This document shows, in pieces, positions 37,726-48,016 of a stretch of DNA of 64,000 nt. The notes under the pieces are model-generated. The model ran no database searches, was not told the DNA's origin, and worked only from the letters and a program-made list of their open reading frames with translations. The translations under genes were made by a program, and so were the position numbers. Origin of the DNA: Prauserella rugosa (GTDB lineage Bacteria > Actinomycetota > Actinomycetes > Mycobacteriales > Pseudonocardiaceae); contig NZ_JOIJ01000009.1 of NCBI RefSeq assembly GCF_000719975.1, positions 62,001-126,000 of the forward strand. The letters run 5' to 3'. Positions within the stretch are counted from its first letter, which is position 1. Each line of letters begins with the position of its first letter.

Positions 37726-38208
37726 CTACGGCCGCCCCGCCCGATCCCGGGTGCGGCGTCGCGATGCGGCGGCGCTCACCAGAACGCCCACCGCGGCGAC
37801 GATCGCGAGTCCCGTGCCCGTGGCGGTCACGACGGGACCGGTGGCGGTGATGCCGATCGGTCCGTCGTCCTCGCCCGCTTGGACGGCGACCGCCACCGCA
37901 ACGGTTCCCATCACGAGCGCGGTCGCCAGCGATGTCACCGCCGCGGTGCGGCGCAGCCTGGTCAGCAGCAACGCGGCGCACACCGCGCACAGCAATGGGA
38001 CGGCCGTCCACAGGGTGAGCACGGCCTCCGCGTCACCGGCGAGCCCGAACACCGCGACCAGCCCCGTCGTCTCGTAGCTGTCGCGCGTCACGGTGCCGGA
38101 TCGGAACCAGGGCAGGAAGGTGCCGAGGACGGCCACGGCGAGGCCCGTGGCGACGGTGAGGCTCCAACCCAGCGCGGCGCGCGAACGGGTGACCGACATG
38201 CGGGTCAT
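37726..38208 (-). CDS. Small integral membrane protein of unknown function
   Basis: 160 residues from ATG 38208 (or 157 from 38199). Four hydrophobic helices: LGWSLTVATGLAVAVLGTFLPW, LTLWTAVPLLCAVCAALLL, AAVTSLATALVMGTVAVAVAV and TGLAIVAAVGVLVSAAA, with a positive C-terminus. I do not recognise a family. It is divergent from ripA and 45 bases upstream of the preceding membrane protein on the same strand. Coding is supported by the clean hydrophobic pattern. Confidence 0.65.
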   Translation of the reverse strand: MTRMSVTRSRAALGWSLTVATGLAVAVLGTFLPWFRSGTVTRDSYETTGLVAVFGLAGDAEAVLTLWTAVPLLCAVCAALLLTRLRRTAAVTSLATALVMGTVAVAVAVQAGEDDGPIGITATGPVVTATGTGLAIVAAVGVLVSAAASRRRTRDRAGRP

Positions 38209-38309
38209 CGTGCCCGGTCCGGCCCGCGAACGTGCCGGAATCACGCAGGTATGCGTGACGGGGTCCCCCGAAACGGGGAAATGTGATGAGAGATAACGGT
38301 GTTTCGCAT

Positions 38310-38324
38310 GTGACAACTGGTGAC
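38310..38324 (+). promoter_or_regulatory. Direct repeat in the ripA leader
   Basis: GTGAC-5 bases-GTGAC lies 53 bases before the ripA start, within a less GC-rich leader. Its layout recalls MtrA-type direct-repeat sites found before cell-wall hydrolase genes, but the match is weak. Confidence 0.3.
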
Positions 38325-38376
38325 GGCGAGGCCACGGTGGCAGAGTTCTGCTCGGAGTAGCAGGAGGTGGGCCCAG

Positions 38377-39723
38377 GTGAGGACGAGGGCGAAGGGCGCG
38401 ACGCTGGCGACGGGGGCGCTGGTGCTCGCCGCGGTGATGGCGGGGCCGGGAACGGCCGTGGCCGTGCCGCCACCGCCGCCGAACCCGAGCGACTCCGAAC
38501 TCGAAGCCGGACGTGCGGAGGCCGGCGAGCGTGCGGGCGAGGTCGGCAGGCTGACGAGCAGGCTCGCCGACGCCGAGGCGCGGCTGACCACGCTGCGCAA
38601 CGAGGTCGAGCGCAAGATGGAGGAGGCCAACAAGGCCCGCGTCGACCTCGAACGGGCCCGTTCGGCCGCCGACAGCGCCGAGGAGGCCGCCAGCACGGCG
38701 AACGCCGAGGCCGAGGCCGCGTCGGGGGCGATCCGCAACGTTCGCAGGTCGCTCGACCGCTTCGTCGCCGGCAGCTACCGGCAGGGGAGCACGGTCGGAT
38801 CGCTGAGCGCGTACCTCGGGGCGTCCTCGCCCAAGGACCTGTTGGCTCGCGAGCAGCTCCTCGGTGCCGTCAGCGGCAGCGAGATCGACGCGCTCGAGAG
38901 CATGCGCCGCGCGCAGGTGCAGAAGTCCAACAAGGACGCCGCCGCCAGGGAGGCGCTCGAGCGCGCACGCGCGAAGCGCGCGGAGGCCGCACAGGCCCGG
39001 ACCGCCGCGGAGGAGGCGCAGCAGACCGCGGTGCAGGCTCGCAGGCAGCAGGCGAGCAGGACCGAGAGCCTGGAGGCCGAACGCAGCCAGGTCGAACAGC
39101 AGCTGCAGGAGGCCCGTTCGCGCGTCAGCGGCCTGGAAAGGCAGCGGGACGCCTACGAGCAGTGGCAGGCGGAGAAGGAGGCCGAGGAGGCGGCTCAGGC
39201 GCAGCAGGCCGCGCTGGCCGCCTCGGGCTCCGGGGGCTCCGGCAGCAGCGGTGGCTCCTCGGGCGGTGCGCCGTCGTCGAGTGCGCCTGCGTCGGCTCCT
39301 GCCGGGGCGACGGTCGAGGCGGTGGTGCAGCGGGCGATGTCCCAGCTGGGCGTCCAGTACGCCTGGGGAGGCGGCAACGCGAGCGGTCCGACCTACGGCA
39401 TCCGCGACGGCGGCGTGGCCGACGCACACGGTGACTACGCGAAGATCGGCTTCGACTGTTCCGGCCTGATGATCTACGCCTTCGCGGGCGTGCAGGCCCT
39501 GCCGCACTACAGCGGTTACCAGTACGAGGCGGGCCGCAAGGTGCCGCTGTCGCAGATGCGCCGGGGCGACATGCTGTTCTGGGGCAACGGCGGCATCCAT
39601 CACGTCGCGATGTATCTCGGCAATGGCCAGATGATCGAGGCGCCGTACTCCGGCGGCCACGTGCGGGTCGTTCCGGTGCGCTACGGCGACATCCTGCCGT
39701 ACGCCACGCGTTTGATCGGGTGA
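38377..39723 (+). CDS. ripA: NlpC/P60 peptidoglycan endopeptidase, RipA-like
   Basis: 448 residues from GTG 38377 with CAGGAGGTGG at 38361-38370. A signal peptide (ATLATGALVLAAVMAGPGTAVA) precedes a long Ala/Glu/Arg coiled coil (about 40-285), a Gly/Ser linker and an NlpC/P60 domain (about 315-448) with catalytic Cys361 (FDCSG) and His409 (HHVAMYLG). It cuts peptide stems at the septum; the coiled coil usually blocks the active site until processed. Position after acn and before moxR matches Rv1477. The neighbouring ripB of mycobacteria is missing. Confidence 0.92.
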   Translation: MRTRAKGATLATGALVLAAVMAGPGTAVAVPPPPPNPSDSELEAGRAEAGERAGEVGRLTSRLADAEARLTTLRNEVERKMEEANKARVDLERARSAADSAEEAASTANAEAEAASGAIRNVRRSLDRFVAGSYRQGSTVGSLSAYLGASSPKDLLAREQLLGAVSGSEIDALESMRRAQVQKSNKDAAAREALERARAKRAEAAQARTAAEEAQQTAVQARRQQASRTESLEAERSQVEQQLQEARSRVSGLERQRDAYEQWQAEKEAEEAAQAQQAALAASGSGGSGSSGGSSGGAPSSSAPASAPAGATVEAVVQRAMSQLGVQYAWGGGNASGPTYGIRDGGVADAHGDYAKIGFDCSGLMIYAFAGVQALPHYSGYQYEAGRKVPLSQMRRGDMLFWGNGGIHHVAMYLGNGQMIEAPYSGGHVRVVPVRYGDILPYATRLIG

Positions 39724-40328
39724 GTGGCGGCCGCTCCGGCGACGTCGCCTGCGTGGTCCTCGCCGGCGGCGGGGCGAGCAGGCTGGGTGGCGTCGACAAG
39801 CCCATGCTCGAGGTCGGCGGCCGGACGCTGCTGTCGCGCGCGATCGATGCAGGCACCGCGGGCACCGCGGGCGCCCGTGCCGCCGCCGTCGACGTGGTTG
39901 TCGTGGGCCCTCGGCGTGCGGGCGTGGACGGCGTGCGGTGGGTGCGGGAGCGACCGCCGGGCGGGGGACCGGTCGCGGCGCTCGCGGCCGGACTGTCCAC
40001 CGTGGACGCACCGGTGGTCGTGGTGCTGGCCGCGGATCTGAAGGGGGTGCGGCCGGAGACGGTGGCGCGCCTGCTGTCCGCCCTGGGTGAGCCATCCGCG
40101 CAGCCCGGGCCGGACGACTCGGAACGCCTGGACGGGGCGGTGCTCGTCGATGCCGAGGGCCGGCGTCAGTGGTTGCTGAGCGTGTGGCGGACGGCGGCGG
40201 CGCGCGGCGCGCTTCCTCGCGAACCGGCAGGCAGGTCGCTCAGGGCGAGCCTCGGCGGCCTGCGCATCGTGGAGGTGCCCGCCGTCGGCGACGAGGCCGC
40301 GGACGTCGACACTCCGGGCGACCTGTGA
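39720..40328 (+). CDS. MobA-like molybdenum cofactor guanylyltransferase / NTP transferase
   Basis: 202 residues from GTG 39720, overlapping the ripA stop by 4 bases. The nucleotidyltransferase loop is VVLAGGGASRLGGVDKPMLEVGGRTLL (LAGGxSxRxGxDK type), followed by RERPPGGGPVAALAAGL and the metal Asp in VLAADLKGV. This fits MobA, which adds GMP to molybdopterin; no other molybdenum cofactor gene is near. It takes the place held by ripB in M. tuberculosis. Confidence 0.82.
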   Translation: MSGGRSGDVACVVLAGGGASRLGGVDKPMLEVGGRTLLSRAIDAGTAGTAGARAAAVDVVVVGPRRAGVDGVRWVRERPPGGGPVAALAAGLSTVDAPVVVVLAADLKGVRPETVARLLSALGEPSAQPGPDDSERLDGAVLVDAEGRRQWLLSVWRTAAARGALPREPAGRSLRASLGGLRIVEVPAVGDEAADVDTPGDL

Positions 40329-40465
40329 CGGCCCGGACACGGGGTTCACAGCGGTCATACCGCCCGCACGGTTCCATGTGATCGGAGCACCTCGCCCGGC
40401 TGTGTTCCCCCGGCGGGCGGTACGGTCCCGGCGGAGAGGGAAGATCACCGGCAAGGAGGTTAGGT

Positions 40466-41527
40466 GTGACGGAGCCCGGCACCCCCGACGGAGCGAACGG
40501 GGCCGAACCCGGCGCACCCGCACGTGACGCCCAGCTGCTCGAGCGGACCGTGTTCGAGGTCAAGCGGGTCATCGTCGGCCAGGACCGGCTCGTGGAGCGC
40601 ATGCTCGTCGGTCTGCTGGCCAAGGGGCATCTGCTGCTGGAAGGTGTGCCCGGCGTCGCGAAGACCCTCGCGGTGGAGACGTTCGCCAAGGTCGTCGGCG
40701 GATCGTTCTCGCGCGTGCAGTTCACCCCCGACCTCGTGCCCGCCGACATCCTCGGCACCCGCATCTACCGTCAGGGCAGCGAGAAGTTCGACGTCGAGCT
40801 CGGCCCCGTCGTGGCCAACTTCGTGCTCGCCGACGAGATCAACCGTGCGCCCGCGAAGGTCCAGTCCGCGATGCTCGAGGTGATGGCCGAGCGGCACGTC
40901 TCGCTCGGCGGCGAGACCTTCCCCATGCCGGATCCGTTCCTCGTGCTCGCCACTCAGAACCCGATCGAGAACGAGGGCGTGTACCCGCTGCCCGAGGCGC
41001 AGCGTGACCGTTTCCTGTTCAAAATCATCGTCGAGTACCCGTCGGCGGAGGAGGAGCGGGAGATCGTCTACCGGATGGGCGTGTCGGCGCCCGAGCCGCA
41101 GGCGGTCCTGTCCCCGGAGGAACTGGTGCGGCTGCAGGGCGTCGCCGCGCAGGTGTTCGTGCACCACGCGCTGGTGGACTACGTCGTGCGGCTGGTGCTG
41201 GCGACAAGGACGCCGGGTGAGCACGGACTGTCCGACGTGGCCGGATGGGTGTCCTACGGTGCCTCGCCGCGCGCCAGCCTCGGCATCATCTCGGCCGCGC
41301 GGGCGCTCGCGCTCGTACGCGGACGGGACTACGTGCTGCCCCAGGACGTCGTGGACGTCGTGCCGGACGTGCTGCGCCACCGGCTCGTGCTGTCCTACGA
41401 CGCGCTGGCCGACGGCGTCCCGCTCGACCACATCATCACCCGCATCCTTCAGACCGTTCCGCTGCCGCAGGTGACCGCCCGTCCGCAGGGTGGCCAGCCG
41501 GTGGCGGCAGGCGTTCCGGGCAGGTAA
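40466..41527 (+). CDS. moxR1: MoxR-family AAA+ ATPase
   Basis: 353 residues from GTG 40466, with AAGGAGG just upstream. Walker A LLEGVPGVAKT (about 60-70), Walker B VLADEINRAPAKVQSAMLEVM, sensor 1 LVLATQNPIENEG and the PEAQRDRFLF arginine finger are intact. MoxR ATPases act with VWA proteins as chaperones in assembly or envelope processes; the DUF58 and VWA partners follow directly. Corresponds to Rv1479. Confidence 0.93.
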   Translation: MTEPGTPDGANGAEPGAPARDAQLLERTVFEVKRVIVGQDRLVERMLVGLLAKGHLLLEGVPGVAKTLAVETFAKVVGGSFSRVQFTPDLVPADILGTRIYRQGSEKFDVELGPVVANFVLADEINRAPAKVQSAMLEVMAERHVSLGGETFPMPDPFLVLATQNPIENEGVYPLPEAQRDRFLFKIIVEYPSAEEEREIVYRMGVSAPEPQAVLSPEELVRLQGVAAQVFVHHALVDYVVRLVLATRTPGEHGLSDVAGWVSYGASPRASLGIISAARALALVRGRDYVLPQDVVDVVPDVLRHRLVLSYDALADGVPLDHIITRILQTVPLPQVTARPQGGQPVAAGVPGR

Positions 41528-41536
41528 CCGGCCGAC

Positions 41537-42547
41537 ATGGCATGGACGAAGCGCACCGGAGGGACCGGCCGGGGGCAGGAAGGCGACCAGCCCGGTGTCG
41601 CGGGCACCGGACCCGCGGGGGCCGAGCGGCCGAGCTGGGCGCCCCCGGTGCTGCGCGGTGACCGGCTCGAGGCCGGACTGCGCACGTTGGAGTTCGACGT
41701 CCGGGGCAGGCTCGACGGACTGCTGCAGGGCAACCATCTGGGACTGGTGCCGGGACCCGGATCCGAGCCGGGGGAGGCGCGGCCCTACCAGCCCGGCGAC
41801 GACGTGCGGCGTATGGACTGGGCGGTCACCGCGCGCACCACGACCCCGCACATCCGCGAGACGATCGCCGACCGGGAGTTGGAGACGTGGATCGTCGCCG
41901 ACGTCTCGGCGAGTCTCGACTTCGGCACCGCGTTCTGCGAGAAGCGCGATCTGGTGGTGTGCGCCGCCGCCGCGATCACCCATCTGACCCTCGGTGGCGG
42001 CAACCGGATCGGCGCGCTCGTGTCCAACGGCGCCGAGACGGTGCGTGTGCCCGCGCGCGGGGGGCAGGCGCACGCACGCAACCTGATCCGCACGATCGCG
42101 CAGATGCCCCGCGCGGAGGAGGGCACGGCCGGTGACCTGAGCCTGCTCGTGGACCAGCTGCGCAGGCCGCCCCGGCGGCGCGGGCTGGCCGTGGTCGTGT
42201 CGGACTTCCTCGGTGACACGGCATGGCAGCGGCCGTTGCGCGGCCTGTCCGCGCGGCACGACCTGATCGGGGTCGAGGTGCTCGATCCCCGTGACGTCGA
42301 CCTTCCGGAGGTCGGCGACATCGTGCTGGCCGATCCGGAGACGGGACGGCAGCGGGAGGTGCACGCGTCGGCGTTGCTGCGCAAGGAGTTCGCCGCCGCG
42401 GCCCAGCAGCACCGGTCGGAGGTCGCCCGCGCGCTGCGGCAGGCCGGCGCGGGCCATCTCGTGCTGCGCACCGACTCGGACTGGATCGCCGACGTCGTGC
42501 GGTTCGTGGTGGCGCGCAAGCGAGGTTGGTCGGGGGCGGCGTCATGA
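41537..42547 (+). CDS. DUF58 domain protein (MoxR partner)
   Basis: 336 residues. The DUF58 signature REYQPGDDVRRIDW appears as ARPYQPGDDVRRMDWAVTART, with VVADVSASLDFG as a VWA-like first strand (DxSxS) and VVSDFLG later. Forms, with the MoxR and VWA genes, a conserved operon (Rv1479-Rv1481). Soluble, no membrane helix. Stop overlaps the next start (ATGA). Confidence 0.9.
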   Translation: MAWTKRTGGTGRGQEGDQPGVAGTGPAGAERPSWAPPVLRGDRLEAGLRTLEFDVRGRLDGLLQGNHLGLVPGPGSEPGEARPYQPGDDVRRMDWAVTARTTTPHIRETIADRELETWIVADVSASLDFGTAFCEKRDLVVCAAAAITHLTLGGGNRIGALVSNGAETVRVPARGGQAHARNLIRTIAQMPRAEEGTAGDLSLLVDQLRRPPRRRGLAVVVSDFLGDTAWQRPLRGLSARHDLIGVEVLDPRDVDLPEVGDIVLADPETGRQREVHASALLRKEFAAAAQQHRSEVARALRQAGAGHLVLRTDSDWIADVVRFVVARKRGWSGAAS

Positions 42548-43527
42548 ACCTGACCGGATTCGCCTCGCCGTGGTGGTTCCTGCTGCTGCTCGTGGTCGCC
42601 GCGGTCGTCGTCGGCTACGTCCTGGCCGCCCGCGCGCGGCGCAAGCGCACGTTGCGTTTCTCCAACCTCGCGTTGCTCGAACGGGTCGCGCCGAGCGGGA
42701 AGCGCTGGACGCGGCACGTGCCGTCGGCGCTGCTGGTCGTGTCGCTGCTGCTGCTGACGTTCGCGCTCGCGGGACCGACGGCGGAACAGAAGGTGCCGCG
42801 GAACAGGGCGACGGTCATGCTGGTCATGGACGTGTCGCTGTCGATGGAGGCCACGGACGTCGAACCGACCCGGCTGAAGGCGGCGCAGGATGCGGCGTCC
42901 CAGTTCGCCGAGGGGCTGACGCCGGGAGTGAACCTCGGCCTCATCTCGTTCGCCGGTACCGCCACGGTCCTCGTGGCACCGACGACCGAACGCGACGGGG
43001 TCACGCACGCGATCCGCAACCTCAAACTGGCGCAGTCCACCGCGACGGGCGAGGGCATCTTCGCGGCGCTGCAGTCGATCGAGAGTTTCTCCGCCGTCGT
43101 CGGAGGCGCCGACGGTCCGCCGCCGGCGCGGATCGTGCTGATGACCGACGGCAAGCAGACCGTGCCCCAGGACGAGTACGCCCCGCGCGGCGCCTTCACC
43201 GCGGCCGCCCAGGCCAAGGAGAAGAAGATCCCCGTCAGCACGATCTCGTTCGGCACCTCGCACGGGTCGGTGGAGATCGAGGGCAAGGAAGTGCCGGTCC
43301 AGGTCGACGACGCCTCGATGCGCGAGATCGCCCGGCTCTCCGGCGGCGACTTCTACAAGGCCGCGACCGCCGAACAGCTCGGCGAGGTGTACGACAGCCT
43401 GGGCGAGCAGATCGGCTACGAGACCAAGGACACCGACGCCAGCAGGCCGTGGGTCGTGCTGGGCACGCTCGTGCTGTTCGCGGCCGCCGCCAGTTCGCTG
43501 GCCATCGGCAGGCGCCTGCCCGACTGA
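42544..43527 (+). CDS. VWA-domain membrane protein (BatA-like)
   Basis: 327 residues from ATG 42544. An N-terminal helix (WWFLLLLVVAAVVVGYVLAA), a second helix near residues 58-78, a VWA domain with full MIDAS motif (MDVSLSMEATD; DxSxS, with TDGKQT) and a C-terminal helix (VVLGTLVLFAAAASSLAIG). Third gene of the moxR operon (Rv1481-like); the VWA domain faces outside. In mycobacteria the moxR1 locus has been linked to envelope maintenance. Confidence 0.9.
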   Translation: MNLTGFASPWWFLLLLVVAAVVVGYVLAARARRKRTLRFSNLALLERVAPSGKRWTRHVPSALLVVSLLLLTFALAGPTAEQKVPRNRATVMLVMDVSLSMEATDVEPTRLKAAQDAASQFAEGLTPGVNLGLISFAGTATVLVAPTTERDGVTHAIRNLKLAQSTATGEGIFAALQSIESFSAVVGGADGPPPARIVLMTDGKQTVPQDEYAPRGAFTAAAQAKEKKIPVSTISFGTSHGSVEIEGKEVPVQVDDASMREIARLSGGDFYKAATAEQLGEVYDSLGEQIGYETKDTDASRPWVVLGTLVLFAAAASSLAIGRRLPD

Positions 43528-43560
43528 CCGGCCACGGACCCGCGCGCTGCGGCCACGTGA

Positions 43561-44992
<1,432 letters not shown>

Positions 44993-45136
44993 GGCCGGTT
45001 CCCGGAACCGGCCCCGGAGGCGGGCGGGAGCGCCGCACCCCGTACCGGCCGGACTCCCGGGCCGCGAAGCTGTCGAGGCCCCACGCGGCGGCCGGCGATC
45101 ATCATCTGCACCATCATCATCGAAGGGAATACTTCC

Positions 45137-45904
45137 GTGTCCGGACTGCTCGAAGGTAAGCGCCTGCTGATCACCGGTGTGATCACGGACGCGTCGATCG
45201 CGTTCCACGCCGCGCGGGTGGCGCAGGAACAGGGCGCGCAGGTGGTGCTGACCGGCTTCGGCCGGCTCTCGCTCGTGGAACGCATCGCCAAGCGGCTGCC
45301 CGAGCCCGCGCCGGTGATCGAGCTGGACGTGCAGAACACCGAGCACCTGGACACGCTCGCCGACCGGGTGCGCGAACACGTCGACGGGCTCGACGGTGTG
45401 CTGCACTCCATCGCGTTCGCACCGGAGAGCTGCCTGGGCGCGCCGTTCATGGACGCTCCGGCTGCGGACGTGACGAAGGCCGTGGACGTCTCGGCGTACT
45501 CGTACATGGCCGTGGCGAAGGCCGCGCTGCCGCTGTTGAGCCGTGGTTCGGCCGTGGTGGGCATGGACTTCGACGCCCGTGTGGCCTGGCCCGCGTACAA
45601 CTGGATGGGCGTGGCGAAGGCCGCCCTGGAGTCGGTGAACCGCTACCTGGCCCGTGAGCTCGGGCCGCACGGTGTGCGCAGCAACCTGGTGTCGGCGGGG
45701 CCGGTGAAGACGATGGCCGCCAAGTCCATCCCCGGGTTCAACGAGCTGGAGGACGGCTGGGGCGACCGCGCCCCGCTCGGATGGGACACCACCGACCCGA
45801 CGCCCGTGGCCAAGACGATCTGTGCCGCCCTGTCGGACTGGATGCCCGCCACGACCGGCTCGATGATCATGGTCGACGGCGGCGTGCACGCGACCGGCCA
45901 GTGA
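45137..45904 (+). CDS. inhA: Enoyl-ACP reductase InhA/FabI
   Basis: 255 residues from GTG 45137. NADH site [35 protein letters not shown], Ser in LHSIAFAPE, Tyr154-x6-Lys161 ([17 protein letters not shown]) and [20 protein letters not shown]. It reduces enoyl-ACP, the last FAS-II step. Compared with M. tuberculosis InhA (about 269 residues) the substrate-binding loop after the Lys is about ten residues shorter, as in ordinary FabI. Residues matching mycobacterial Ile21 and Ser94 are present. Confidence 0.95.
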   Translation: MSGLLEGKRLLITGVITDASIAFHAARVAQEQGAQVVLTGFGRLSLVERIAKRLPEPAPVIELDVQNTEHLDTLADRVREHVDGLDGVLHSIAFAPESCLGAPFMDAPAADVTKAVDVSAYSYMAVAKAALPLLSRGSAVVGMDFDARVAWPAYNWMGVAKAALESVNRYLARELGPHGVRSNLVSAGPVKTMAAKSIPGFNELEDGWGDRAPLGWDTTDPTPVAKTICAALSDWMPATTGSMIMVDGGVHATGQ

Positions 45905-46029
45905 CGATCCCGCGGTGACACCCGGACCGGTACGGCCGCACCGTGACGGCCGTACCGGTCGTCACGGTCCCGAGTGGATGGGTGAACCCGGTTCTGCGTG
46001 CTCGCCGCCACAGCGGAAAGATGGGCACC

Positions 46030-47070
46030 GTGAGTTACGACGCGTTGCTGTGGTTGTCCTTCGGAGGCCCGGAAGGTCCTGAGGACGTGATGCCGTTCCT
46101 GGAGAACGTGACGCGCGGCAGGGGAGTGCCGCGGGAACGTCTCGAGGAGGTCGCCGAGCATTACCGGCACTTCGGCGGGGTGTCGCCGATCAACCGGTTG
46201 AACCGGGAGGCGATCGCGGCGGTCGAGAAGGAGCTCGCGGCCCGCGGTGTCGACCTGCCGGTGTACTTCGGCAACCGCAACTGGCACCCGATGGTCGAGG
46301 ACACCCTCGAGCGCATGAAGGCCGACGGGGTGCGCCGCGCGCTGGTGTTCCCCACGAGCGCCTACGGCGGGTACTCGGCGTGCCGGCAGTACGACGAGGA
46401 CATCGCCCGCGCCCGCGACGCCGTGGGTGAGGGCGCGCCCGAGTTGCTGAAACTGCGGCAGTTCTTCGACCACCCGCTGTTCGTCGCCGCGAACGCCGAC
46501 GCGGTCCGCGCGGCCCACGCGCAGCTGGGCGGGCGCGCGGCCCGGACCGTCTTCACGGCGCACTCGATCCCCACGGCCGCCGACGAGGCCGCCGGCCCGC
46601 CGGAGACGGGTGGGCAGTGGTACTCGAAGCAGGTCTTCGAGGCGGCCCGGCTCGTCGCGGCGCAGGCAGGGGTCGAGAGCTACGACGTGGTGTGGCAGTC
46701 CCGGTCCGGCCCGCCGCAGGTGCCGTGGCTGGAGCCGGACATCGTCGACCACATCGACGCGTTGCACGAGCAGGGTGTCGAGGCCGTGGTGGTGAGCCCG
46801 ATCGGGTTCGTCTCCGACCACCTGGAAGTCGTGTGGGACCTCGACAACGAGGCGGCCGACCGCGCCGCCGAACTGGGCATGGGGTTCGCCAGGGCGGCCA
46901 CACCGAACGGGGATCCGCGGTTCGCCGAGTTGGTCGTGGAACTCGCCCAGGAGCATCTCGCCGGTGGCGGCGTGCGCAAGCTCTCGGAGGCCTTCCCCGT
47001 GGCGGGATGCACGCTCAACGGCGCGCCGTGCGCCGAAGGCTGCTGCGCCCCGGTGCGCAAGCCGCGGTGA
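46030..47070 (+). CDS. hemH: Ferrochelatase (coproporphyrin type)
   Basis: 346 residues from GTG 46030 ([20 protein letters not shown]), with GGAAAG nine bases earlier; ATG 46021 adds three residues. Catalytic His in [10 protein letters not shown], and Glu in [14 protein letters not shown]. Inserts Fe2+ into coproporphyrin III (the actinobacterial route). Cys in GYSACRQYD plus the C-terminal [13 protein letters not shown] fit the [2Fe-2S] ligands reported for actinobacterial enzymes. Order inhA-hemH equals Rv1484-Rv1485. Confidence 0.94.
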   Translation: MSYDALLWLSFGGPEGPEDVMPFLENVTRGRGVPRERLEEVAEHYRHFGGVSPINRLNREAIAAVEKELAARGVDLPVYFGNRNWHPMVEDTLERMKADGVRRALVFPTSAYGGYSACRQYDEDIARARDAVGEGAPELLKLRQFFDHPLFVAANADAVRAAHAQLGGRAARTVFTAHSIPTAADEAAGPPETGGQWYSKQVFEAARLVAAQAGVESYDVVWQSRSGPPQVPWLEPDIVDHIDALHEQGVEAVVVSPIGFVSDHLEVVWDLDNEAADRAAELGMGFARAATPNGDPRFAELVVELAQEHLAGGGVRKLSEAFPVAGCTLNGAPCAEGCCAPVRKPR

Positions 47071-47104
47071 TCGGCGCGGGCCGTCGGCCGCGGCGAGCCG
47101 CTCT

Positions 47105-47120
47105 GTATAACGACCTATAC
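47105..47120. repeat. Recurrent 16-bp AT-rich motif, copy 2
   Basis: gtataacgacctatac, one base different from 18961-18976. It lies between convergent hemH and the Rv1486c-like gene, enclosed by an 8-bp GC stem (cgagccgc / gcggctcg), so the whole can fold as a terminator-like hairpin. Confidence 0.6.
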
Positions 47121-47131
47121 CGCGCGGCTCG

Positions 47132-47932
47132 TCACGGCCGGTTGGCCTGATCGGCGAACACCCGCACCGCCTCGTTCACCGCCGCACACCTGGCGGTGCG
47201 CACCGCATCGGACAGCGGGCGCAACGCGTCGGCCCGGCGCACGGCCGCCGACGCCGACAGCGCGCCGCCGGGCTCGTCGGTCTCGGCGACGGCCAGGATT
47301 GCGCCGATCTCCTCCGCGCGCTGCAGCACCCGCAGGGCGCGACCGGGAGTGCCTGCGGGCCAGTCGGGCGCCGGGCGGGAGCGCAGGTGTGCCGACAGCT
47401 CGGCCCGCACACTCGGCCGATCGCTGGCCACATCGAGGCTCTGGAGCGCGCCCGCGCTGTCCCGGATCGCGTCGGTGAGGGCGTGCTCGGCGTCGGCGAG
47501 GCCCACGTACTCCGGAGGCTGCGGGCTCGCCGAGGCGAGCGGGTGCACCGTCCAACGCACGAGACCTTCGGCGATGTGGTGCGGCACGATGCCGTAGCCG
47601 TGGTCGGCGAACACGACGGCCTCGCCCTCGCTGAGCGCCGCCTTCGCGAACTCACCGCCTCCGCCCAGGCCCCGGACGTCGCCGGGCACGGGCAGCACCA
47701 ACCGGGCATCGTTCACACCCGTTCGGCGCAGCGCGCCGAGCAGCTGAGCGGGCTGGGCCGGGAATCCGCCGGTGACGGGAAGGTCGAAGGCATCCGCCGT
47801 GGCCTCGTCGGCCGTCACCACCTCGTGCGCCTCGCCCCACGCGAGCAGGGCGTCGAGCACGTTGTCGGACGGGGCCGCGCCGTGGAGCCAGGCCGAGGAC
47901 CACACGGCCAGGGTCGCGCTGGGACAACACAC
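47132..47932 (-). CDS. Conserved actinobacterial protein (Rv1486c-like)
   Basis: 266 residues from GTG 47932 (VCCPSATLAVWSSAWLHGAAPSDNVLDALLAWGEAHEV). It sits convergent to hemH as Rv1486c does in M. tuberculosis, and the motif LPVPGDVRGLGGGGEFAKAALSEGEAVVFADHGYGIVPHH is well conserved in actinomycetes. No catalytic motif is recognised; function unknown. The frame stays open much further upstream (antisense to the next gene), which is an artefact. Confidence 0.82.
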   Translation of the reverse strand: MCCPSATLAVWSSAWLHGAAPSDNVLDALLAWGEAHEVVTADEATADAFDLPVTGGFPAQPAQLLGALRRTGVNDARLVLPVPGDVRGLGGGGEFAKAALSEGEAVVFADHGYGIVPHHIAEGLVRWTVHPLASASPQPPEYVGLADAEHALTDAIRDSAGALQSLDVASDRPSVRAELSAHLRSRPAPDWPAGTPGRALRVLQRAEEIGAILAVAETDEPGGALSASAAVRRADALRPLSDAVRTARCAAVNEAVRVFADQANRP

Positions 47933-48016
47933 AGCGTCCGAGGGTACCGGTCGGGCCCGGCCTGCCGATGCGCCCGAGCGGGCGCCGGTCGTCGATCGTG
48001 ACGAGTCGCCGGGAAC

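Noticed and set aside
38209..38376. Possible c-di-AMP (ydaO) riboswitch in the ripA leader
   Set aside because: Such riboswitches precede wall-hydrolase genes in some actinomycetes, but I could not fit the conserved ydaO core to this 168-base leader.
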